A DNA stretch of 6,414 bases from contig JALWRJ010000222.1 in assembly GCA_026994125.1 (NCBI GenBank), positions 1-6,414 of the forward strand, given 5' to 3'. The notes below the pieces were generated by a model that worked only from the letters and a program-made list of their open reading frames with translations, ran no database searches and was not told where the DNA came from. Shown here piece after piece: positions 1-5,798 of this stretch. Each line of letters opens with the position of its first letter. Position 1 is the stretch's first letter. Made by a program: the position numbers and the translations under genes. The stretch comes from Cyclobacteriaceae bacterium (GTDB lineage: Bacteria; Bacteroidota; Bacteroidia; Cytophagales; Cyclobacteriaceae).

Positions 1-814
1 TTTTAAGATTAGGGGCGCCATGAATGCCCTTTTACGATTAAGCAAAGAACAACGCAGTAAAGGAGTAGTTGCTCATTCCTCGGGCAACCATGCACAGGCA
101 TTGGCACTGGCCGCTAAAACACTGGGCCTGGAGGCACATATTGTGATGCCTTTAAACGCCCCCAAGGTAAAGGTAAAGGCAGTAATGGAGTATGGTGCTG
201 AGGTGTACCTTTGCCTGCCCACATTGCAAGCCCGCAAGGTAAGTGTGCATGATTTGGTAAAGCAGTTGGGCTTGGTAGAAGTACACCCGTATGATGACGA
301 TACCGTAATAACCGGCCAGGCAACCGCAGCTAAAGAACTAATCGAAGAAATTCCTAAGCTGGAATACCTTATTGCTCCGGTAGGAGGTGGAGGCTTATTA
401 AGTGGCACAGCCCTGTCAGCACAATATTTTGGCCACCGGATAACCACACTGGGTGCCGAACCAAAAGGAGCGGATGATGCGCGTATGTCGCTTAGTGTTG
501 GGCGGCTTATAACTCCTATTGAGCCAAATACCATTGCCGATGGCCTGCTTACCTCGCTTTGCGAACGAACTTTTCGTATTCTTAGGTTGCTGGTACCCGA
601 AATTGTGGCTGTTACAGAGGAAGAAATTATTGAAGCCATGCAAATGGTTTGGCAGCGGATGAAAATTATTATTGAGCCTTCAGCAGCTGTAGCTGTTGCT
701 ATGGTAATTAAAGAAAAAGAACGCTTTAAAGGTAAAAGGGTAGGGGTTATTTTAAGTGGTGGTAATGTGGAGCTAACCAAACTCCCTTTTAGCGAACCAT
801 ATAGTGATTTATGA
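1..814 (+). CDS. PLP-dependent threonine/serine dehydratase or serine racemase family enzyme (5' end outside window)
   Basis: This is a fold-type II pyridoxal-phosphate enzyme that would deaminate L-threonine and/or L-serine to the 2-oxo acid, or racemise serine, in the cytoplasm. The frame is open from the left edge and reads FKIRGAMNAL. The lysine of FKxRGA (bases 5-7) is the expected Schiff-base lysine, so the ATG at base 20 is internal and roughly 50 N-terminal residues are missing. Counting from that Met, other motifs are SSGNHAQ (20-26, substrate/PLP loop with the serine used as second base in serine racemase), the glycine-rich phosphate loop GGGGLLSG (122-129), and GAEPKGADD (145-153). 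In the last, E147, A151 and D153 match the spacing of the divalent-metal site of serine racemase and related dehydratases. IEPSAAV (218-224) and SGGN (246-249) follow. The protein ends right after the catalytic domain, with no C-terminal ACT-like domain, so it is not the isoleucine-feedback-inhibited long IlvA form. Its stop overlaps the next gene's start (ATGA). Dehydratase versus racemase cannot be decided from sequence. Confidence 0.93.
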   Translation, partial: FKIRGAMNALLRLSKEQRSKGVVAHSSGNHAQALALAAKTLGLEAHIVMPLNAPKVKVKAVMEYGAEVYLCLPTLQARKVSVHDLVKQLGLVEVHPYDDDTVITGQATAAKELIEEIPKLEYLIAPVGGGGLLSGTALSAQYFGHRITTLGAEPKGADDARMSLSVGRLITPIEPNTIADGLLTSLCERTFRILRLLVPEIVAVTEEEIIEAMQMVWQRMKIIIEPSAAVAVAMVIKEKERFKGKRVGVILSGGNVELTKLPFSEPYSDL

Positions 815-2598
815 GTCCTCATGCCTATTATAATAGCCGGCTCGAGGAGTTTCAGCAAAGTCTCAAAAAGTTAAATCGGTTATCCAGCCGGTGGGCTGCC
901 TTGCGGGTGGTAGTGTTTGTTTCTTTTTTAACAGGAATTGTTTACCTGCTAAATGGCCGGGCACTTCAGCCCGCTGGTATGTTAACCGTACTGCTCATTT
1001 TGATGATGGCGGTGTTAATTAAGCAACATTCCAAGATTAAACAAAAACTTGGCCTCGTTAAAAACAGTGCCTTTATTGCAAAGCTAGAACGGGACAAGCT
1101 TCAAGGCAATTACGAGCTTTGCCACCCGGGCACTAAGTTTAAAGACGACCAACACCCGTACAGTGCCGACCTGGATTTGTTTGGACAAACATCCGTTTTT
1201 CAATTGCTTAACCAAACTACTTCTTTTTTTGGTACGCAAAAATTAGCAAGTTGGCTCTTGCATATAGCTCCACAACCCGAACTAGAGCAACGGCAGCAAG
1301 CTGCCAAAGAACTAAGCAACCATCCGGATTGGTGCCTGAACTACCGGGCGGCAGGCATGGGTAAGCCACTTACCGAAGCTCAGGCACAAGTATTTAAGCA
1401 ATGGCTGCAACAACCTCCACGCCTTGTAAATAAACCATTTTGGAGGTGGATGCTGGTAATGATGCCTTCCTTACTTGCCATTATTACAGGAGGGGCATAC
1501 TTGTTTAATTATAGTTTGTGGGCCAACTTGCCCATATTGTTTATCGCCATGGGTTTGCTAGGTAAGCATGTTGCCTATGCCGGCCAAACAGTTGAGAGCA
1601 CCTACAAAGCGCTAACTACCCTAAAAATGTTAGAAAAACAATTGCTACTCTTGGAGCAATCTTTGTTTACCAGCAGCTACCTGTTATCCATAAAAGAGAA
1701 TGTAACCGATAAAGGGTTGGCCAGCCACCAAATTAAGGAACTAAACAGATGGCTCGATTACCTACAAGCACGAAACAGCAGCTTTCATCCGTTGTTTAAC
1801 ATCCCTTTTTTGTTAGATATCCGTTGGTTGTTAAAGCTTGAGTACTGGCGCTTAAAAAATAAAACGCGGGTAAATAATTGGTTCGATAGCCTGGGAACCA
1901 TGGAAAGCCTGATTAGTTTGGCCGGGCTGTACTTTAACCAGCCCAACTGGGTAACCCCGGTGTTTAGCAAGGTTCCGTATTTGGTGGAAGCCAAAGATTT
2001 GGTACATCCTATGTTAGGCAAGCAAGGGGTTGGCAATCATCTTAAAATGCAAGGCAAAGGCAATACTCTTTTAGTTACCGGGCCTAACATGGCTGGCAAA
2101 AGTACTTTTATGCGCACGGTGGCCACCAGTATTGTGCTGGCACAAACAGGCGCTCCGGTGCGAGCTTCCTATTTTAACTGTAACCCGGCCATGCAAGTAT
2201 TTACAGCCATGCGCATTAAAGATAATTTATCCGAAAATATTTCTTCGTTTTATGCCGAGCTGGCTCGTATTAATTTACTAATAGAACTCCTTAAACAAGG
2301 CGAGCCTTGTATGTATTTTTTAGACGAAATTTTAAAAGGAACTAACTCAGCCGACCGCCACAAAGGAGCCGAAGCGCTTATTAAGCAATTGCACAAGCTG
2401 GGTTCTTCGGGTATTATTTCAACACATGATTTAGCTTTGGGAGAATTGGCCTCGCACGAAAACTTTGTGCACAATGTGAGCTTTGAAAGCGAAATTAACC
2501 AAGGTAAAATTACCTTTGATTACCGCCTTAAAGAAGGCATTTGCTCTAGCTTTAATGCCTGCGAACTGATGCGCCAAATGGGGATAGAGGTTACTTAG
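811..2598 (+). CDS. Membrane-anchored MutS-family ATPase (MutS-like, no mismatch-binding domain I)
   Basis: This 595-residue protein belongs to the MutS/ABC-type ATPase superfamily but is not the canonical mismatch-repair MutS, which is about 850 residues. Predicted membrane segments lie near residues 33-50, 56-71, 212-232 and 237-254. Residues 119-170 (DLFGQTSVFQLLNQ, then GTQKLASWLL) resemble the start of the MutS core/lever domain. The C-terminal ATPase is complete: Walker A GPNMAGKST (424-432), signature-like SSFYAEL (478-484), Walker B MYFLDE (501-506, with D505 and catalytic E506), the KGTNSADRHKGA segment (509-520) and the switch histidine in STHD (H539). The N-terminal mismatch-recognition domain with its Phe-x-Glu motif is absent. 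The ATG at 811 lies in an ATGA overlap with the dehydratase stop, which supports this start and suggests translational coupling; I see no Shine-Dalgarno sequence. Such proteins are common in Bacteroidota and are usually annotated only as MutS or MutS-related. Family assignment is firm; function is unknown, and a role in DNA repair should not be assumed. Confidence 0.93.
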   Translation: MSPHAYYNSRLEEFQQSLKKLNRLSSRWAALRVVVFVSFLTGIVYLLNGRALQPAGMLTVLLILMMAVLIKQHSKIKQKLGLVKNSAFIAKLERDKLQGNYELCHPGTKFKDDQHPYSADLDLFGQTSVFQLLNQTTSFFGTQKLASWLLHIAPQPELEQRQQAAKELSNHPDWCLNYRAAGMGKPLTEAQAQVFKQWLQQPPRLVNKPFWRWMLVMMPSLLAIITGGAYLFNYSLWANLPILFIAMGLLGKHVAYAGQTVESTYKALTTLKMLEKQLLLLEQSLFTSSYLLSIKENVTDKGLASHQIKELNRWLDYLQARNSSFHPLFNIPFLLDIRWLLKLEYWRLKNKTRVNNWFDSLGTMESLISLAGLYFNQPNWVTPVFSKVPYLVEAKDLVHPMLGKQGVGNHLKMQGKGNTLLVTGPNMAGKSTFMRTVATSIVLAQTGAPVRASYFNCNPAMQVFTAMRIKDNLSENISSFYAELARINLLIELLKQGEPCMYFLDEILKGTNSADRHKGAEALIKQLHKLGSSGIISTHDLALGELASHENFVHNVSFESEINQGKITFDYRLKEGICSSFNACELMRQMGIEVT

Positions 2599-2619
2599 GG
2601 TTTGGCATCTATGCCCTAA
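2595..2619. terminator. Possible short hairpin at the convergent junction of the MutS-like and permease genes
   Basis: The two convergent stops are 10 bases apart. The junction contains GGCA (2604-2607), loop TCTA, TGCC (2612-2615), flanked by TTAG (2595-2598) and CTAA (2616-2619) that can pair outside an asymmetric bulge. An alternative fold pairs TTAGGG (2595-2600) with CCCTAA (2614-2619). No T-tract follows on either strand, so it is not a classical intrinsic terminator. It overlaps both stop codons and may be chance. The symmetric location between convergent genes is the main argument for it. Confidence 0.22.
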
Positions 2620-3871
2620 TAGCCTCTACCGGATCCATGCGTGAGGCCATGGCAGCTGGTATAATGCCGGCTATCATACCAATGGTAACACTTACCCCCA
2701 GGCCAATGGCAATATTGCGTAAGGTAAGTACCAACTCCAGGCTACCCAGCGAGGCCAGGGAAAGCAGAAATACCAGCAATAAACCAAAACCACCTCCCAA
2801 AAAACTTAGAAAAACGGCTTCGAACAAAAATTGAAACAGTACAAAATAGTTTTTAGCGCCCAACGATTTTTGGATGCCAATAATATTTGTGCGTTCACGC
2901 ACCGAAACAAACATAATATTGGCAATTCCAAACCCTCCTACCAAAATAGAAAACCCTCCAATTATCCAACCGGCCAATCCTATTACATCAAACACACCGC
3001 CAATAATGTTGGCGATGGCCTCGGGCCGGTTTAAGGCAAAGTTATCGGCATCTTTAGGTCGTAAGCCCCGGTGCGTACGTAACAGGCCACGTAGTTCATA
3101 CTCCAATTGCACCAGGCCAATATCCTCATCATAGCCTTTTATACCAATATTAGATGAGCGTTCGTTCCATCGGCCGGTACCTGTATTGTAAATTTTTCGA
3201 AACGATGCATAAGGAATAATTACATTGTCATCGTTGCTGGGGGTGCCCATAAAACTTTCCCCTTCTTTTTCCATAATGCCAATCACAAAATATTTTTGCC
3301 CTTTTATTTTAATACGCTTGCCCAGCCCATTGGTGTTAGGAAACAAGGCGTTGGCCACGTTTGCCCCTATAATGGCCACATTGGTTCCGTTACCTGCTTC
3401 GTTTTCGGTAAAGTAGCGACCCCTGCTTATGGGCACATTAAAAATATCTTTATAAGTATAAGAACCACCTACCAGGGTACCATCATCATAACTGTTGCTT
3501 TCGTGTTTCATTACCGAGCGCCCATCGCGCGACCAAATGGCCATGGCCGATTTCGATTTTAAGTTTTCATTCAAAAACTTGTACTCGTTATAACTCGGGT
3601 TAGGTCTTTTCCAAAAATCCCACCAATTGTACTCTCCGTTGGCATCTTGGGTAAACGGCCACTTATTTACATAAATAACACCCGAACCTAAAAAACTAAG
3701 GCTTTCCTTTATGCTCCGCTCCAACGAATCTACTACGGTAAACACCCCAATAATGGCAAATATACCTACCGTAACGCCCAGTAACGAGAGCGTAGTACGA
3801 AACAAGTTGAGCTTAAGGGCATTCCAGGCAAACCGGAAGCTCTCTAATATAAGTTTTATGATAATGGACAT
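2609..3871 (-). CDS. MacB/FtsX-type ABC transporter permease
   Basis: This 420-residue inner-membrane protein has the MacB-like four-helix layout. TM1 lies at about 27-49 (FRTTLSLLGVTVGIFAIIGV), followed by a large periplasmic MacB_PCD-type domain from about 50 to 285, then TM2 at about 292-323. A cytoplasmic coupling helix follows, RERTNIIGIQKSLGAK (325-340), which matches the usual ERTxEIGIxKxLGA pattern. TM3 is at about 343-372 and TM4 at about 385-408, and the protein ends with DPVEAIRA, the usual tail of this family. The length is normal. MacB-type systems use ATP hydrolysis in the cytoplasm to drive movements of the periplasmic domain, exporting or extracting lipoproteins, peptides or drugs, or signalling. 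The matching ATPase subunit is not in this window, so it must be encoded elsewhere. The gene lies 36 bases downstream of the VOC lipoprotein gene on the same strand and probably shares its transcript. No Shine-Dalgarno sequence is visible before the ATG. The family is certain; the substrate is unknown. Confidence 0.95.
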   Translation of the reverse strand: MSIIIKLILESFRFAWNALKLNLFRTTLSLLGVTVGIFAIIGVFTVVDSLERSIKESLSFLGSGVIYVNKWPFTQDANGEYNWWDFWKRPNPSYNEYKFLNENLKSKSAMAIWSRDGRSVMKHESNSYDDGTLVGGSYTYKDIFNVPISRGRYFTENEAGNGTNVAIIGANVANALFPNTNGLGKRIKIKGQKYFVIGIMEKEGESFMGTPSNDDNVIIPYASFRKIYNTGTGRWNERSSNIGIKGYDEDIGLVQLEYELRGLLRTHRGLRPKDADNFALNRPEAIANIIGGVFDVIGLAGWIIGGFSILVGGFGIANIMFVSVRERTNIIGIQKSLGAKNYFVLFQFLFEAVFLSFLGGGFGLLLVFLLSLASLGSLELVLTLRNIAIGLGVSVTIGMIAGIIPAAMASRMDPVEAIRA

Positions 3872-3907
3872 TTGGTGCAGGTTTTACAGTTAGCTTTTAA
3901 GGAATGT

Positions 3908-4423
3908 TTACTTGGTTGTTTTGCCACCCATATTGGAAAATGTACTATCTACGGGCTCCCAAAGTTCAATTTTGTTGCCTTCGTTGTCCATAATATGCAC
4001 AAACTTTCCATAGTCGTAGGTTTCAATAGAATCCAGCATAGTAACCCCATTGGCCTTTAATTTTTTTACCAGGCCTTCTATATTTTGCACACGGTAGTTA
4101 ATCATAAATTCTTTTTTAGAAGGCAAAAAATAATCACTACCGGTTTTAAAAGGGCTCCACTGCAAATAATTAATTTCTTCGGGTTTGTGGGCATTTCTAA
4201 ATTCAAAACTCGATCCCCAGTCGTTAGTTTCGAGTCCTAAATTTTTGGCATACCAGCTCTTGGTTTCATCAGGGTTGTCCGAAAAAAAGAAAATGCCCCC
4301 TATTCCGGTTACTTTAGGTTCCAGGGCTTTGGTGTTGTTAGTTTCCTTTTCCATCGTTTTTTTATTTTTGGCAGAACAGCTTACAAAAATTAGTAATACT
4401 AATGCTTTAAGCAATGCACGCAT
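3908..4423 (-). CDS. VOC (glyoxalase/bleomycin-resistance fold) family protein with lipoprotein signal
   Basis: This 171-residue protein starts at the ATG at 4421-4423, chosen because MRALLKALVLLIFVSC is a compact lipoprotein signal peptide: basic n-region, hydrophobic core, and a lipobox ending FVSC with lipidated Cys16. An upstream in-frame ATG at 4459 would add 12 residues (18-residue charged lead-in) and is less likely. After a Lys/Glu/Asn-rich linker (17-37), residues 38-158 form one VOC module: VTGIGGIFFF (first strand), DETKSWYAKNLGLE (helix), NYLQWSPFKTGSDYFLPS, EFMINYRV, and the closing DNEGNKIELWEP. The last motif keeps the C-terminal glutamate ligand (E153), but the first-strand position usually His/Gln is glycine and the third is Met/Asn, so a standard metal site looks incomplete. 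The module resembles a common uncharacterised VOC type that is normally a cytosolic protein of about 120-130 residues. Here it would sit on a periplasmic or outer-membrane leaflet. If the Met at 4354 were used instead, it would be cytosolic. It lies just upstream of the permease gene. The catalytic role is unknown. Confidence 0.88.
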   Translation of the reverse strand: MRALLKALVLLIFVSCSAKNKKTMEKETNNTKALEPKVTGIGGIFFFSDNPDETKSWYAKNLGLETNDWGSSFEFRNAHKPEEINYLQWSPFKTGSDYFLPSKKEFMINYRVQNIEGLVKKLKANGVTMLDSIETYDYGKFVHIMDNEGNKIELWEPVDSTFSNMGGKTTK

Positions 4424-4489
4424 AAGTTTTTCTTTTCTAAGTAAATGCCTGTTATACAATAAACCAGGATTTATTCCTTATTCTAGGTA

Positions 4490-4497
4490 CAAATTTA
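4490..4497 (-). promoter_or_regulatory. Candidate Bacteroidota -7 box for the VOC-permease transcript
   Basis: On the minus strand this reads TAAATTTG, an exact match to the Bacteroidota -7 consensus TAnnTTTG. It lies 67 bases upstream of the chosen VOC start, giving a leader of plausible length. I find no clear TTG -33 element at the usual spacing, and the motif is short and expected by chance in AT-rich DNA, so this is only a candidate. Confidence 0.33.
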
Positions 4498-4505
4498 TAT
4501 TTTTG
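4498..4505 (+). promoter_or_regulatory. Candidate rightward -7 box (TATTTTTG) upstream of queA
   Basis: TATTTTTG matches TAnnTTTG on the plus strand and directly abuts the leftward box. If used for queA it would give a leader of over 200 bases, which is long, and no TTG lies at the expected -33 position. A nearer imperfect candidate is TATCTTTA at 4663-4670 (last base differs). I cannot decide between them, and neither may be the real promoter. Confidence 0.2.
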
Positions 4506-4729
4506 CATCCTAAAATTTATTAGCCGTATATTGGGCATAAAATCTAAAGTTAGCATCGAAGCTATTTAAAATATAGTTTGTACGTTTTTTTTATATAAGC
4601 GGTCAACTTTTATGATATCTTTTTTGCACTTAAAAACCCAAAATAAATGAACTTAATACACCTATCTTTAATTAACTAAAGTTGTATATGTAAAGGGTTC
4701 TAACAACTATAAACTCAATAAGTACACCT

Positions 4730-5776
4730 ATGAAATTATCTCAGTTTAAATTCGATTTGCCCTCGGGCTTAATTGCCAAACACCCCGTAGAAAACCGCGA
4801 TGAAAGCAGGCTTATGGTGGTACACCGCGATACCGGTAAAATTGAACACAAGATATTTAAAGATGTAGTTGATTATTTTGATGAAGGCGATGTATTTGTA
4901 CTTAATGATACCAAGGTTTTTCCAGCTCGCTTGTATGGCAATAAGGAAAAAACCGATGCCGAAATCGAAGTGTTTTTATTGCGCGAGCTAAACCGCGAAA
5001 TGCGCCTGTGGGACGTATTGGTAGATCCTGCTCGTAAAATACGTGTGGGCAACAAGCTCTATTTTGGCGATGGCGAATTAGTAGCTGAGGTAATAGATAA
5101 TACCACTTCGCGTGGTCGTACTATCAGGTTTTTATTTGATGGAACGGATGAGGAGTTTAATGCCGTTATCGACCAACTGGGTAAAACACCACTGCCTAAA
5201 ATTATTGATAGAGAAGTGGAGGATTTGGATAAAGAGCGTTTTCAAACCATATATGCTAAAAACACAGGGGCTGTGGCTGCTCCTTCGGCCGGTTTGCATT
5301 TTACCCAGCACCTTATGAAAAAACTCGATATCATTGGGGTAGATGTGGCCACTATTACCTTGCATATTGGGTTGGGCACTTTTGCTCCGGTAGATGTGGA
5401 AGACCTGACCAAACATAAAATGAGCTCCGAAAGCTACCGGGTACCCCAGGCTACAGCCGATGTGGTAAATGCAGCTAAAGAAAATAAAAAACGAGTAGTA
5501 TCCGTAGGCACTACCGTAATGCGTGCCTTAGAAACGGCTGTTTCGGCCACCGATAAGCTTAAAGCCAAAGAAGGATGGACTGATAAGTTTATTTTTCCGC
5601 CCTACCCTTTTAAAATATGCAATGCCATGATTACCAACTTTCATTTACCCGAAAGCACTTTGCTAATGATGGCCGCTGCTTTTGGCGGTTACGACCTTAC
5701 CATGCAGGCTTACCAGGAAGCTATTAAAGAAAAATACCGTTTCTTTACCTATGGCGATGCTATGCTTATCTTATAG
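4730..5776 (+). CDS. queA: S-adenosylmethionine:tRNA ribosyltransferase-isomerase (queuosine synthesis)
   Basis: QueA transfers and isomerises the ribosyl group of S-adenosylmethionine onto 7-aminomethyl-7-deazaguanine (preQ1) already in the wobble position of tRNAs for Asp, Asn, His and Tyr, giving epoxyqueuosine. It acts in the cytoplasm after Tgt and before QueG or QueH. The 348 residues match the family's usual length and are colinear with it: [19 protein letters not shown] (10-28), [12 protein letters not shown] (57-68), FQTIYA (171-176), [13 protein letters not shown] (180-192), [11 protein letters not shown] (211-221), HKMSSESY (229-236), [10 protein letters not shown] (259-268), [14 protein letters not shown] (301-314), and the terminal [14 protein letters not shown] see no missing core motif. 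The ATG at 4730 gives the standard N-terminus; the upstream sequence has no Shine-Dalgarno match, as is common in Bacteroidota. It stands alone here, without tgt, queG or other queuosine genes, and is convergent with the MBOAT gene across 22 bases (5777-5798). Confidence 0.98.
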   Translation: MKLSQFKFDLPSGLIAKHPVENRDESRLMVVHRDTGKIEHKIFKDVVDYFDEGDVFVLNDTKVFPARLYGNKEKTDAEIEVFLLRELNREMRLWDVLVDPARKIRVGNKLYFGDGELVAEVIDNTTSRGRTIRFLFDGTDEEFNAVIDQLGKTPLPKIIDREVEDLDKERFQTIYAKNTGAVAAPSAGLHFTQHLMKKLDIIGVDVATITLHIGLGTFAPVDVEDLTKHKMSSESYRVPQATADVVNAAKENKKRVVSVGTTVMRALETAVSATDKLKAKEGWTDKFIFPPYPFKICNAMITNFHLPESTLLMMAAAFGGYDLTMQAYQEAIKEKYRFFTYGDAMLIL

Positions 5777-5798
5777 TTTTTGCTAACAGCCACCCGGC

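Larger units (their letters stand above)
4424..4729. other. Divergent AT-rich intergenic region between the VOC gene and queA
   Basis: These 306 bases carry no convincing gene. They are markedly richer in A and T than the flanking coding DNA and must contain the promoters for the leftward VOC-permease pair and for rightward queA. Visible items are two adjoining TAnnTTTG-like boxes (4490-4505), an eight-T run at 4585-4592, a 6-bp inverted repeat (AGTTGT at 4680-4685 and ACAACT at 4703-4708) in the queA leader, and two overlapping mini-ORFs (4612-4650 and 4647-4679) that look like chance. No tRNA, known riboswitch or repeat array was recognised. Confidence 0.75.

Noticed and set aside
73..858. 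Long minus-strand open frame (261 codons) antisense to the dehydratase gene.
   Set aside because: The plus-strand frame has unmistakable PLP-enzyme motifs. The antisense translation is Ser/Ile/Pro-rich with no recognisable domain, so it is a shadow of the codon bias on the other strand.
811..2598. Annotation of this gene as the mismatch-repair gene mutS or as mutS2.
   Set aside because: It lacks the mismatch-binding domain and full length of MutS, and it lacks the C-terminal Smr nuclease domain of MutS2. It has membrane segments instead, so neither symbol is justified.
4585..4592. Eight-T run as the tail of a rightward terminator.
   Set aside because: No GC-rich stem precedes it and no rightward gene ends nearby; it is part of the general AT-richness of the intergenic region.
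4612..4679. Two overlapping mini-ORFs ahead of queA (12 and 10 codons, joined by ATGA at 4647-4650) as a possible leader-peptide attenuator.
   Set aside because: No ribosome binding site, no run of a regulatory amino acid codon, and no terminator/antiterminator pair. In AT-rich DNA such tiny frames are expected by chance.
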